Assembly: GCA_030266395.1 (NCBI GenBank)
Contig: JAJDHX010000006.1
Location: forward strand, 1-47,946
Source of the DNA: Selenomonadales bacterium OttesenSCG-928-I06
Lineage (GTDB): Bacteria; Bacillota; Negativicutes; Sporomusales; Sporomusaceae
DNA: 47,946 nucleotides
Direction of reading: 5' to 3'
A program made the translations under genes and the position numbers. Under the pieces are notes generated by a model. The model saw only the letters and a program-made list of their open reading frames with translations, was not told the origin of the DNA and did not search any database. Shown here one piece after another: positions 1 to 8,958 of this stretch (position 1 is the first letter of the stretch; each line of letters opens with the position of its first letter).

Positions 1-7
1 TTTTTTC

Positions 8-134
8 AAAAATCATGAGAAGTATGTAGATACAAGGCGGATTAAATTTCTGAGGACAGGAGTGTACTTCCTGTACTCGACTGGTCTCAGAAATTTAACC
101 AACGCAGCAGATGCATGCTTATCATGATTTTTTT
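8..134. repeat. Nested palindromic repeat, copy A
   Basis: About 127 bp folding into one long hairpin. The outer arms are AAAAATCATGA and TCATGATTTTTT. Conserved inner blocks are AAGGCGGATT on the left and AACCAACGCAGCAGATG on the right. The inner stem is TTAAATTTCTGAG paired with CTCAGAAATTTAA, and the tip is GAGTGTAC paired with GTACTC. The right edge overlaps the stop codon (133-135) of the minus-strand ABC exporter gene, so the hairpin with its flanking A/T runs probably terminates that transcript. Related copies lie near 13.8, 25.4, 29.5, 37.2 and 41.1 kb. Confidence 0.85.
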
Positions 135-2013
135 ATTCGAGCTCAAATGAACCTGTGTATAACTGATAGTACTTGCCTCTTTGACTGATAAGGTCATCAT
201 GAGTACCACGTTCTATTATTCTGCCATTCTCCAGCACCATAATAACATCTGAATCTCTAACTGTGGAAAGACGATGAGCAATAACAAATACTGTTCTGTC
301 TTTCATTAGTCTGTCCATACCTTTTTGAACAAGCACTTCAGTTCTGGTATCTATACTGGAAGTCGCTTCATCCATAATCATAACAGGCGGATCTGCAACA
401 GCAGCTCTGGCTATGGAAAGAAGCTGCCTTTGACCTTGAGAAAGCCTTGATGCATCTCCTCCCAGTTCAGTGTTATATCCTTGCGGCAATCTGGAAATAA
501 AGTCATGAGCATTAGCAAGTTTTGCTGCTTGAATTACTTCTTCATCAGTAGCATCAAGTTTGCCATATCGAATATTTTCCATAACAGTACCTGTAAACAG
601 ATGAGTATCCTGCAGGACAATTCCCAGTGATCTTCTAAGGTCACTTTTCTTAATATCTTTAACATTTATGCCATCATAAAGTATTTCGCCTTTACCAATA
701 TCATAAAAACGATTAATCAAGTTAGTAATTGTGGTTTTACCGGCACCTGTAGCACCTACAAAAGCAACTTTTTGCCCAGGTTCAGCATATAAAGTTATAT
801 TGTGAAGAATAGGTTCGTTTTCTTCATATTCAAAGTCAACATCATGGAAACGCACATCACCTGACAGACGTGTATATTTAAATGTCCCATCTTTCTCTGG
901 CACTTTCCAGGCCCAAAGCCCTGTATGTTCTTTTGTGCCTACAAATTTATCTCCTTCTTGTTTCAAATTAACAAGAGTGACTGTGCCATCATCTATTTCT
1001 GGTTCTTGATCCATTAATTCAAATATTCTCTCAGCACCTGCCAAAGCAACTATTATAGAATTAAGTTGCTGCGAAATATGACTTACAGGCATTGAAAAAC
1101 TTCTGCTTAATTGCAGGAATGCAGCAATTGCCCCAAGCGTAATGCCGCCTATATCATTTATAGCTAAAGCTCCTCCTACAATTGCAATAAGTACGTATTG
1201 GATATTGCCTGTATTAGTCATGAAAGGCATTAGGATATTAGCATAGATGTTAGCTTTTGTGGCATGTTTGCAAAGCTCTTCATTTAGAACATCAAATTTC
1301 TTTTCTGCTTCTTCTTCATGGTTGAATACTTTAACAACTTTTTGACCATCTATCATTTCTTCAATATAACCATTTATAGTTCCCAGAGATGTTTGCTGTT
1401 GTCTGAAGTGACCTGCACTTGCTCCGCCGATTTTCTTGGTTATAAAGAACATTATACAAACAAATACAATAACTATTGCAGTCAGATGAATACTTGTGAC
1501 AATCATGGCAATAAAGACTGCACAAATAGTTATAAGTGCTGAAAAGATGTATGGCACACTGTCTGCAATCATTCTTCTGAGTGTATCAGTATCATTTGTG
1601 TAATGGCTCATTACATCGCCATGAGTGTGACTATCAAAATATTTTATAGATAAACTTTGCATCTTTACAAACATTTCATCACGGATTTGCTTTAAAATAC
1701 CTTGAGAGATTGTTACCATCAATCTGTTATAAAGGAAATTAGAGAAAATACCAACAGAATAGATACATATCATTATGCCTATAGCTTGCAACAGTCCTGT
1801 AAATATAGGATTAGGAGTCATAGTCAACGGCACTATATAGTCATCAATTAAAATTTTGGTAAATAAAGACCCTGCTACTCCGGCAAGTGAACTTAAGATA
1901 ATGAAAAATAAAACTACAATAAACAAGGCCTTAAATTGACTTGTTAAGTAAGACAATAGTCTTTTTATTGTTCTGCCGGCAGCTTTAGGTTTGCGTGACC
2001 TGTTATTCCTCAT
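133..2013 (-). CDS. ABC exporter, canonical subunit of a heterodimer
   Basis: Fused permease-ATPase of about 626 residues, the usual length for a type IV (MsbA/LmrCD-like) exporter half. Six membrane segments occupy roughly the first 320 residues. The nucleotide-binding domain has Walker A GATGAGKTT near 420-428, a signature motif written LSQGQ near 524, Walker B ending in IMDEATSSID with the catalytic Glu present, and the H-loop AHRLST. An insert of about 40 residues rich in charged and aromatic residues lies between the membrane and ATPase domains (about 345-385). I start at the ATG at 2013 because AAGGTGG lies about 8 bases upstream; an in-frame GTG at 2028 is also open. It overlaps the end of the partner gene by 11 bases, so the two are probably translationally coupled. 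Substrate unknown; drug or lipid export is typical of the family. Confidence 0.93.
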   Translation of the reverse strand: MRNNRSRKPKAAGRTIKRLLSYLTSQFKALFIVVLFFIILSSLAGVAGSLFTKILIDDYIVPLTMTPNPIFTGLLQAIGIMICIYSVGIFSNFLYNRLMVTISQGILKQIRDEMFVKMQSLSIKYFDSHTHGDVMSHYTNDTDTLRRMIADSVPYIFSALITICAVFIAMIVTSIHLTAIVIVFVCIMFFITKKIGGASAGHFRQQQTSLGTINGYIEEMIDGQKVVKVFNHEEEAEKKFDVLNEELCKHATKANIYANILMPFMTNTGNIQYVLIAIVGGALAINDIGGITLGAIAAFLQLSRSFSMPVSHISQQLNSIIVALAGAERIFELMDQEPEIDDGTVTLVNLKQEGDKFVGTKEHTGLWAWKVPEKDGTFKYTRLSGDVRFHDVDFEYEENEPILHNITLYAEPGQKVAFVGATGAGKTTITNLINRFYDIGKGEILYDGINVKDIKKSDLRRSLGIVLQDTHLFTGTVMENIRYGKLDATDEEVIQAAKLANAHDFISRLPQGYNTELGGDASRLSQGQRQLLSIARAAVADPPVMIMDEATSSIDTRTEVLVQKGMDRLMKDRTVFVIAHRLSTVRDSDVIMVLENGRIIERGTHDDLISQRGKYYQLYTGSFELE

Positions 2014-3742
2014 AATCAAAGTCACCACCTTTTAGCTGAGAGTTATAAACTTCCTGGTAAATTGAATTACCTTTTAAAAGTTCTTCATGAGTACCAATAG
2101 CATTAACTCTGCCGCCGTCTAATACTATAATTTTATCTGCATCTTCTATAGAAGCTACTCTTTGTGCTACTATCAGCTTTGTAGTATTTGGAATCTCTTC
2201 TCTGAAAGCTTTTCTAATCAGTGCATCTGTTTTTGTATCAACAGCACTTGTTGAATCATCCAGAATCAGGATTTTAGGTTTTTTAAGTAAGGCTCTGGCA
2301 ATGCACAGACGCTGTCTCTGCCCACCGGAAACATTTGTACCGCCTTGCTCCAGATATGTATCATACCCATCAGGGAAACTGCTGATAAAGCCATCAGCCT
2401 GAGCTAATTTGGCTACTCTGATTATTTCTTCATCACTGGCATCTTTGTTGCCCCAACGAAGGTTTTCTTTGATTGTGCCAGAGAAGAGCACATTTTTTTG
2501 CAATACCATAGCTACTTCATCACGCAGTGACTGAAGGTCATATTCTTTGACATTAATTCCGCCAACTAAAAGCTCTCCAGAAGTTGCATCATAAAGACGC
2601 GGAATAAGCTGGACAAGTGTGGTTTTGGAACTGCCTGTACCGCCAAGTATACCTATTGTTTCGCCAGACCTGATATCTATATTGATGTCACTTAGGCAAA
2701 GTTTGTTTTCATCATTTGTATAACTAAAGCTGACATTTTTAAAAGTAATACTGCCATCTTTAACTTGATAGACCGGATTCTTACTTACATATACATCACT
2801 TTCTTCGTTTAAAACTTGAGAAATTCTCTCGGCAGAAGCATATGAAATAGCTATCATAACAAGAACAAAAGATAAACTCATTAAGCTCATTAAAATTCTT
2901 GTTGTGTATGCAATAAGACTTACTAGTTGACCTGTTGTCATCTCATTGGCAACTATAAAATTAGCTCCAAACCAGGCAATTGTAATTGTACAGGCATATG
3001 TGGAAAATTGAATTAGAGGTGAATCTAAAACAACTATTTTTTCGGCTTTAGAAAAATCTTTAAAAATTGCCTGAGAGGCATTTTCAAATTTATTTATTTC
3101 ATATTTTTCTCTAACATAAGATTTTACAACTCTAATACCTCGCAGATTCTCTTGAACAACATTATTAAGTTTATCGTAAGCATCAAAAACTCTTTGGAAA
3201 ACAGGATAGCAAATAGTCATAATAAAATACAGCCCTATCCCCAAAAACGGGACTAATGCTAAAAAGACCATTGACAATTTAGCGTTTATACTGATGGCCA
3301 TACCTAAAGAAAACATAAGCATAGCAGGGCTTCTAACTGCAATACGAATGATCATCTGATAAGCATTTTGTACGTTGGTTACATCAGTAGTTAGTCTTGT
3401 TATAATACTTGCTGTTGAAAATTTATCTATATTAAAGAAAGAAAACTTCTGAACATGATTATAAATATCTTTTCTTAAGTTTTTAGCATAACCGGCAGAT
3501 GCTTCTGCTGCATATTTGCCTGATAGCACGCCAAAAATCATGGATAATACTGCTGCCGCTACTAAAAAAGCTCCTATTTTTAGAATTATATCCATGTTTC
3601 CAGAAACTACGCCATTATCTAACAGAATGCCTATAAGAAAAGGGACTATAACTTCCATTATAACTTCCAATGTTACAAAAACAGGTGCTAAAATCGTTGC
3701 TTTTTTGTATTCTCTAATACTTGCAGCTAATCTTCTGACCAC
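2003..3742 (-). CDS. ABC exporter, degenerate-site partner subunit
   Basis: 579-residue permease-ATPase preceding the other exporter half. Membrane segments fill the first 310 residues. The ATPase domain has Walker A GGTGSSKTT (367-374) and signature VSGGQ (about 471). Two catalytic positions are altered: the Walker B carboxylate is Asp (ILDDSTSAVD, D496) where Glu is expected, and the H-loop His is Gln (VAQRVAS, Q527). This is the known pattern of heterodimeric exporters such as TM287/288 and LmrCD, where one of two ATP sites is non-hydrolytic; the downstream partner supplies the canonical residues. The start is a GTG at 3742 preceded by AAGGGGGGC. An ATG four bases upstream is out of frame. 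Confidence 0.93.
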   Translation of the reverse strand: MVRRLAASIREYKKATILAPVFVTLEVIMEVIVPFLIGILLDNGVVSGNMDIILKIGAFLVAAAVLSMIFGVLSGKYAAEASAGYAKNLRKDIYNHVQKFSFFNIDKFSTASIITRLTTDVTNVQNAYQMIIRIAVRSPAMLMFSLGMAISINAKLSMVFLALVPFLGIGLYFIMTICYPVFQRVFDAYDKLNNVVQENLRGIRVVKSYVREKYEINKFENASQAIFKDFSKAEKIVVLDSPLIQFSTYACTITIAWFGANFIVANEMTTGQLVSLIAYTTRILMSLMSLSFVLVMIAISYASAERISQVLNEESDVYVSKNPVYQVKDGSITFKNVSFSYTNDENKLCLSDINIDIRSGETIGILGGTGSSKTTLVQLIPRLYDATSGELLVGGINVKEYDLQSLRDEVAMVLQKNVLFSGTIKENLRWGNKDASDEEIIRVAKLAQADGFISSFPDGYDTYLEQGGTNVSGGQRQRLCIARALLKKPKILILDDSTSAVDTKTDALIRKAFREEIPNTTKLIVAQRVASIEDADKIIVLDGGRVNAIGTHEELLKGNSIYQEVYNSQLKGGDFDYEE

Positions 3743-3782
3743 TCATTGCCCCCCTTCCCTTTCAGAATTTAAACGCTCATTT

Positions 3783-3811
3783 ATTCTAATATTAAAGATA
3801 ACCAATTGCAA
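3783..3811 (-). promoter_or_regulatory. Predicted promoter of the ABC exporter operon
   Basis: Reading the minus strand, TTGCAA is followed after 17 bases by TAGAAT, a reasonable sigma-70/SigA pair. It lies about 40 bases before the GTG start. Prediction by eye only. Confidence 0.5.
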
Positions 3812-3923
3812 AGTCATACATACCTTTATATTGTTATTTAGTTTACCTCAAATTTAGTAAAATTTCCAGTTTTTTGCCAACATATCCTAAAATCATCTTT
3901 TTTCAGAAAAGGAAAGAAATGTA

Positions 3924-3952
3924 TTCAAAAATATGGTTTAAAGGAGTATAAT
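3924..3952 (+). promoter_or_regulatory. Predicted promoter of the MFS gene pair
   Basis: TTCAAA and TATAAT separated by 17 bases, about 38 bases before the first MFS start codon. The -10 box is a perfect consensus. The 248-base gap from the divergent ABC operon holds both promoters and no gene. Confidence 0.55.
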
Positions 3953-3990
3953 TATTAAATCAAGTATATATAAATAAGGGTTGTTTTTTT

Positions 3991-5199
3991 ATGATTCCTT
4001 ATCGTTGGTTTCTTTTTATTTTTATCTATTTTTCTTTTATAACACAATACATCACTTTTCTTTGTTGGAATCCTTTTGTGCCTATTGCTAAGGATGTATT
4101 TGGCTTTGCTATAGTTGAATGCAGTATTATAGTAGCAGCTATAGCTCTTGGCAGACTTCTTTTTCAGATACCAGGCGGGCTGGTTGCAGACAAGTATCCT
4201 GCTAAAAGGCTGCTTATTTTGAGTTTACTGAGTTTAACTATCATCACTTGGCTGATAAGTTTAAAGGGAAGTTTTCCTTTAATGCTTGTGGGGCAATTTT
4301 TTATAGGTATGGCAGGAGTTGTTGTTTGGCCTCTTTCTATTAAGATTATAGTAGATTATTTTCCTGTTAAGGAAAGAGACTTTGCTTCAGGATTTTTTAA
4401 TACAGGCACAACAATTGCTGTAATGGTAACAAATTTCTGTATACCTTATATTGTTTATACCTACAATTGGGAACTTGCTTTTCAGGGTATTTCTTTTCTT
4501 TGTTTTTTAAATGTTCTTTTTATTTTCTTTTTTATGAAGGATAAAAAGAAAACTTCTGAAGATAATGTTATAAAAAAAGAACCTGTCAGTTTAAAAGATG
4601 TGAAGGCTCTCTTTTCTAATAAAGGATTTATTCTTTGTTTGATTGTTTATGTTGGTGCTCTTTATACTTCTTGGGGTATTAATACTTGGGTTTCTTCATA
4701 TTTGACACATAAAATACTTTTGCCTACTTCAACTGTAACTATGATGATGACTTCTTTTGGCATCTTTGGCTGTATAAGTATGCCTCTTGTAGGTCTTGCT
4801 ACCAAAGGGATGCCTGCAAGACGTTATAATTTTTTGTTTTGCAACTTTTTCTTTTTGGCTACTTGTTTGATTATAATGTCTTTTACTACTTCAGAAACTT
4901 TGCTTTGGGTTCTTATGATTTGCCTTGGGTTTGGAGCTTTTGCTCATATGGGACCTTTGAACCTTATTATAGCTGATTTTATAGATACTAAAGTTATGGG
5001 TACTGCTTCTGCTCTTTCGATTTTTGTTTGGCAGATCACAGTTATTTTTCAGTCACTGACTATAGGTAAAGTATTAGATTTAAAAAATACAGACATTTCC
5101 TACTTTCTAATGTTTCTTATCTTGTCGCTGGGAGCTTATATTGCCTGTATTTGCGTCTATAAGATTAAAAGTATTTTAAAGAAAACTCAAGCATATTAA
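3991..5199 (+). CDS. MFS transporter, first of a tandem pair
   Basis: 402 residues with about 12 hydrophobic segments, split by a hydrophilic loop near residues 183-205 (KDKKKTSEDNV). MFS signature A appears after the second segment as GGLVADKYPAKR. It is an inner-membrane secondary transporter; the substrate cannot be read from the sequence. It is clearly paralogous to the next gene: both start MIPYRW and share YFSFxTQYI, the GGxxADKxP loop and ADFIDxKxMGTA. The pair is 16 bases apart and surely one operon. AAGGG upstream serves as a modest ribosome binding site. Confidence 0.9.
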   Translation: MIPYRWFLFIFIYFSFITQYITFLCWNPFVPIAKDVFGFAIVECSIIVAAIALGRLLFQIPGGLVADKYPAKRLLILSLLSLTIITWLISLKGSFPLMLVGQFFIGMAGVVVWPLSIKIIVDYFPVKERDFASGFFNTGTTIAVMVTNFCIPYIVYTYNWELAFQGISFLCFLNVLFIFFFMKDKKKTSEDNVIKKEPVSLKDVKALFSNKGFILCLIVYVGALYTSWGINTWVSSYLTHKILLPTSTVTMMMTSFGIFGCISMPLVGLATKGMPARRYNFLFCNFFFLATCLIIMSFTTSETLLWVLMICLGFGAFAHMGPLNLIIADFIDTKVMGTASALSIFVWQITVIFQSLTIGKVLDLKNTDISYFLMFLILSLGAYIACICVYKIKSILKKTQAY

Positions 5200-5215
5200 G
5201 AAAGAAGGCTTTTTT

Positions 5216-6430
5216 ATGATCCCGTATCGTTGGATTATTTTTACCTTTGTGTATTTTTCTTTTACAACTCAATATATATCTTATCTCTCCTGGAATCCTT
5301 TTATAGCGTTAGCTGAAGACCTTTTTGGATTTCAAATGATTCAATGCAGTGTTATAGTCTCAGCAATTGCTATAGGCAGGATTGTCTCTCAAATTCCTGG
5401 TGGAATTATAGCAGATAAGTTTCCGCCAAAGGTAGTTTTGATTTCAAGTTTAACTATACTTGGTTTAATCACTTTTTTAGTATCTCTTAAAGCAAGTTTT
5501 GCTATAATGCTTGTTGGTCAATTTTTAATAAGTGTTTCTGGGGTAGTTATCTGGCCTCTTGCTGTGAAGATTGTTGTAGATTACTTTCCCCAAACTAGGC
5601 GGGATTTTATGTCCGGACTTTTAAATACTTCGGCAACTATAGCTGTTATGGGGACAAACTTCTTTATCCCTTATCTTGTTTTTAATTATTCCTGGCATGC
5701 AGCTTTTCAGATTATTTCATTTTTATGTTTTTTGAATGTAATCATCTTATTGATTTTCATGAAGAGAAACGGCGAAAAATCAGAAACTTCTGCTCCGACT
5801 AAGAAAAGATTTAATTTTAATGATGTGGGACTTTTGCTTAAAAATAAAGGTTTCCTGCTCACTTTAGCTATTTTTTCAGGAGCTCTTTATTCAGCCTGGG
5901 GCACTAATACCTGGATACCGACTTATCTTGTCTACAAAGCACAATTGCCTGCTACCACAGTTGGGTCAATGATGGCTGCTTTTGGAATTGCTGGTGGTAT
6001 TGCCATGCCTGTGGTTGGGCTTATTACAAAAGGTGATCCCAAAAAGAAATACAGATTTTTATTCTGTGATTATTTTGCTTTGGCAGCCCTTTTAATAACA
6101 ATTTCTTTTACTACATCTGAAACACTGCTTTGGATACTTATGCCGTGTCTTGGTATTGCAACCTTTGGTCATATGGGGCCAATGAACATGATAATTGCAG
6201 ACTTTATTGACAGTAAGATCATGGGCACTGCAACTGCTGTAGCACTTTTTACTTGGCAGTTAACTGTTGTTGCTCAATCACTGGTTATAGGCAAGGTTCT
6301 TGATTTTGCAACATCTCCTTCTTACTATTCATCTGTAGCAGTAATTTTATCTTTCGGCGCTTGTTTTGCTTGTATTGCAATCTTGTTTATTCAGAAGAAG
6401 TTGAAAAATAAAGAATTAGTTATTCAGTAG
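5216..6430 (+). CDS. MFS transporter, second of a tandem pair
   Basis: 404 residues, 12 predicted membrane segments, paralogue of the preceding gene. Signature A reads GGIIADKFPPKV and the central loop spans about residues 181-203. Conserved positions between the two include TNxWxxxYL after segment 7 and GHMGPxNxIIADFID before segment 11. The divergence along the whole length shows an old duplication, unlike the recent duplication just downstream, so the two may have different substrates or could work as a pair. A terminator follows directly. Confidence 0.9.
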   Translation: MIPYRWIIFTFVYFSFTTQYISYLSWNPFIALAEDLFGFQMIQCSVIVSAIAIGRIVSQIPGGIIADKFPPKVVLISSLTILGLITFLVSLKASFAIMLVGQFLISVSGVVIWPLAVKIVVDYFPQTRRDFMSGLLNTSATIAVMGTNFFIPYLVFNYSWHAAFQIISFLCFLNVIILLIFMKRNGEKSETSAPTKKRFNFNDVGLLLKNKGFLLTLAIFSGALYSAWGTNTWIPTYLVYKAQLPATTVGSMMAAFGIAGGIAMPVVGLITKGDPKKKYRFLFCDYFALAALLITISFTTSETLLWILMPCLGIATFGHMGPMNMIIADFIDSKIMGTATAVALFTWQLTVVAQSLVIGKVLDFATSPSYYSSVAVILSFGACFACIAILFIQKKLKNKELVIQ

Positions 6431-6439
6431 ATAATATTA

Positions 6440-6470
6440 AAACACGGAAGAAAATCTTTCGTGTTTTTTT
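6440..6470 (+). terminator. Rho-independent terminator after the MFS pair
   Basis: AACACG-GAAGA stem paired with TCTTT-CGTGTT around a short A-rich loop, followed by seven T residues. Confidence 0.8.
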
Positions 6471-6513
6471 AGTTATTATTTAAAAAATAAATAGCAAAGC
6501 AAAGAAGAATATC

Positions 6514-7777
6514 GTATAATAAAACTATCATTTATCTGCCAAAGGAGCTAACCACATGCAAAGATACTTAACACCTATAATAGCTGCTATTGCCATAATT
6601 GCCGTTCTTGTAACTGTTAGCATAAAAGGACCTCCTCAAGAGGAACCTTTGCCTGCAATAGCTGACAAAAGCCATTTAATATTTTTGTTTTCTAAAGACT
6701 ACTACAATAACTTAGGATATTATAGATATTACATAGCACAAGAAGATGTTGAGAGGATAATAAGTAATGACAACTATGCTAAAACAAAAGAGTTTGAGTT
6801 AACAGTCTATATAGAGCCAATTAATAAAGATGGTATAAAAGTTCTAACAGATTACGTCAAAGAAGCCAAAACTAAAAATCCTGCTGAAGCAAAAGATGGT
6901 ATTATAGATGAGACAATCTGTATGAAAGAAATAGATGTTTCTTATTTGGGAAAAAAGAAAACCTTAATAACAAAAACCGAAAGGTTTTTTAATAAAGATA
7001 GTCAACTTGTTTTTTCTCAGGAAATTGTTGATAAAAGAGAAATTAGTTTGCCTGGACTTTCGCACTTATCAGAAAACTGGGATGAAATTTGTGGACTAGC
7101 AACTTTATATATAACTAAAGAATATAATGCAAATAAACCAGAAGTCGAAAAGATAACTCCAGAATATTTGTCATTTAGATCTATTTATCCTAATGAATTA
7201 CAAAGAACTATATATATGTTTGAAGATGAAGATTATAGATACCATGCCAGAGAATTATATTTAAGAGGAGCTATAATTGGTATAGGTGCAAACCGAGATT
7301 TATATCCTGATAAACCTCCTAGAAATGAGGAGATCTTCTTTATTTCAGAACCTAAAACACCAAAAACACAAGCACAATTAGAAAATGAGGTAGTTGAGCT
7401 ATTAAACAAAAAAGAATTAGTAGCAATTAAAGAGCCAACTAATAGAAAAATCTGGGCTAAAGGAGAATTTTTTGAATTTAATAAAAGCAAAGATATACTA
7501 ATAAGAAGAATAATATATTACAACAAAGAAGGCCAAATAATATACGAAAGACCATTTATAGACACAAATAAAGATAAACTTTGGGATTTATATGTAATTC
7601 ACAAATATGGCAGAAACAAATATTATACCAAACTTACTGACAAGATAGAAGAATATATAAATGAGGAATATATAAAACACAAAAAACACAATAAATTTTT
7701 CGTAGACTAAAAACAAAGAACCAAATAATCTTAGATAATAAAACTATCATTTATCTGCCAAAGGAGCTAACCACATG
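6514..7777 (+). repeat. Recent tandem duplication unit
   Basis: About 44 bases of leader (-10-like TATAAT or its remnant, CCAAAGGAGCTAACC, start codon) before the gene at 6556 recur almost unchanged before the gene at 7775. After the first stop codon, AAAGAACCAAATAA matches the left arm of the terminator that follows the second gene. One gene with leader and terminator was therefore copied in tandem, and the first copy lost the right arm of its terminator. The intergenic gap is only 64 bases. Confidence 0.85.
6556..7710 (+). CDS. Envelope-anchored protein of unknown function, two-domain
   Basis: 384 residues. An N-terminal hydrophobic segment (about 7-23) followed by Pro/Glu-rich sequence suggests a membrane anchor or uncleaved signal, leaving the rest outside the cytoplasm. 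I recognise no named family. By eye the body holds two copies of one module, about residues 39-165 and 218-345. Each begins with an aromatic-rich YY/DY stretch, continues with an xIEPxx or xISEPK strand, a helical stretch, and ends in a charged region followed by (Y/F)(Y/F)NKxxQ(I/L)(I/V)(Y/F). The tail KYYTKLTDKIEEY resembles the tail of the secreted protein at 26.9 kb, which has a single module. Strong ribosome binding site AAAGGAG. Its tandem copy follows. Confidence 0.8.
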   Translation: MQRYLTPIIAAIAIIAVLVTVSIKGPPQEEPLPAIADKSHLIFLFSKDYYNNLGYYRYYIAQEDVERIISNDNYAKTKEFELTVYIEPINKDGIKVLTDYVKEAKTKNPAEAKDGIIDETICMKEIDVSYLGKKKTLITKTERFFNKDSQLVFSQEIVDKREISLPGLSHLSENWDEICGLATLYITKEYNANKPEVEKITPEYLSFRSIYPNELQRTIYMFEDEDYRYHARELYLRGAIIGIGANRDLYPDKPPRNEEIFFISEPKTPKTQAQLENEVVELLNKKELVAIKEPTNRKIWAKGEFFEFNKSKDILIRRIIYYNKEGQIIYERPFIDTNKDKLWDLYVIHKYGRNKYYTKLTDKIEEYINEEYIKHKKHNKFFVD

Positions 7778-8908
7778 CAAAGATACTTAACACCTATAAT
7801 AGCTGCTATTGCCATAATTGCCGTTCTTGTAACTGTTAGCATAAAAGGACCGCCGCAAGAGGAACCACTGCCTGCAATAGCTGACAAAAGTCATTTAATA
7901 TTTTTGTTTTCTAAAGACTACTACAATAACTTAGGATATTATAGACATTACATAGCACAAGAAGATGTTGAGAGGATAATAAGTAATGACAACTATACTA
8001 AAACAAAAGAGTTTGAGTTAACAGTCTATATAGAGCCAATTAATAAAGATGGTATAAAAGTTCTAACAGATTACGTCAAAGAAGCCAAAACTAAAAATCC
8101 TACTGGAGCAAAAGATGGTATTACAGATGAGACTATCTGTATGAAAGAAATAGATGTTTCTTATTTGGGAAAAAAGAAAACCTTAATAACAAAAACTGAA
8201 AGGTTTTTTAATAAAGATAGTCAACTTGTTTTTTCTCAGGAAATTGTTGATAAAAGAGAAAACCTTTTGCCAAGATCAAGAGACTGGGATGAATTTTGCG
8301 GTCTAATAACTTCGTATATAGTTAAAAAATATAATGAAGATAAAACAGATTCTGAAAAAATGCGCCCTGAATATTTACCATACAAAACTGCCTGGCCTGA
8401 TCAATTCTACAGAGTTATATATATGTTTGAAGATAAAGACTATATATATTCCAGTGGTCAATCTTCGCTAAAAGGAGCAATTCTTGAATTTAGAACAGGA
8501 CATAAGAATCCTCCATATCATATTGACGTATTAATAATTTATGAACCTAAAACACCAGTAACACAAGCACAGTTAGAAAGTGAAGCAGTTGATTTATTAA
8601 ATAAAAAAGAATTAAAAGAGATTCAAGGACCAACTAATAAAAAAATTTGGACTAAAGGAGAAGTCTTTGAATTCAATAAAAATAAAGATATATTTATAAG
8701 GGAAATTATGTATTACAACAAAGAAGGCCAAATAATTTATGAAAGACCTTTTATAGATACAAACAAAGATAAGTTTTGGGATTTATATGTAATTCACAAA
8801 TATGGCAGAAACAAATATTATACCGAACTTACTGACAAGATAGAAGAATATTTACTAAAAGAAGATAAAAAATATTGGGAAAATAATAGGAATTTTTTCG
8901 TAAACTAA
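7775..8908 (+). CDS. Envelope-anchored protein of unknown function, duplicate
   Basis: 377 residues, near-identical to the preceding gene over residues 1-165 (only a handful of substitutions), strongly divergent over about 167-290, then similar again to the C-terminus (NNKEGQIIYERPFIDTNK-type block). Same N-terminal anchor and same two-module layout. The abrupt identity drop in the middle suggests either fast diversifying selection on the centre or gene conversion at the ends. A bidirectional terminator follows. Function unknown. Confidence 0.8.
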   Translation: MQRYLTPIIAAIAIIAVLVTVSIKGPPQEEPLPAIADKSHLIFLFSKDYYNNLGYYRHYIAQEDVERIISNDNYTKTKEFELTVYIEPINKDGIKVLTDYVKEAKTKNPTGAKDGITDETICMKEIDVSYLGKKKTLITKTERFFNKDSQLVFSQEIVDKRENLLPRSRDWDEFCGLITSYIVKKYNEDKTDSEKMRPEYLPYKTAWPDQFYRVIYMFEDKDYIYSSGQSSLKGAILEFRTGHKNPPYHIDVLIIYEPKTPVTQAQLESEAVDLLNKKELKEIQGPTNKKIWTKGEVFEFNKNKDIFIREIMYYNKEGQIIYERPFIDTNKDKFWDLYVIHKYGRNKYYTELTDKIEEYLLKEDKKYWENNRNFFVN

Positions 8909-8910
8909 CA

Positions 8911-8952
8911 AAAAGAACCAAATAACAAAATTTACTTGGTTCTTCTTTTTTT
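8911..8952. terminator. Bidirectional terminator
   Basis: AAAAGAACCAA paired with TTGGTTCTT across a 14-base A/T-rich loop, with a T run on the right and an A run on the left. It serves the convergent genes on both sides. Confidence 0.75.
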
Positions 8953-8958
8953 ATCTAT

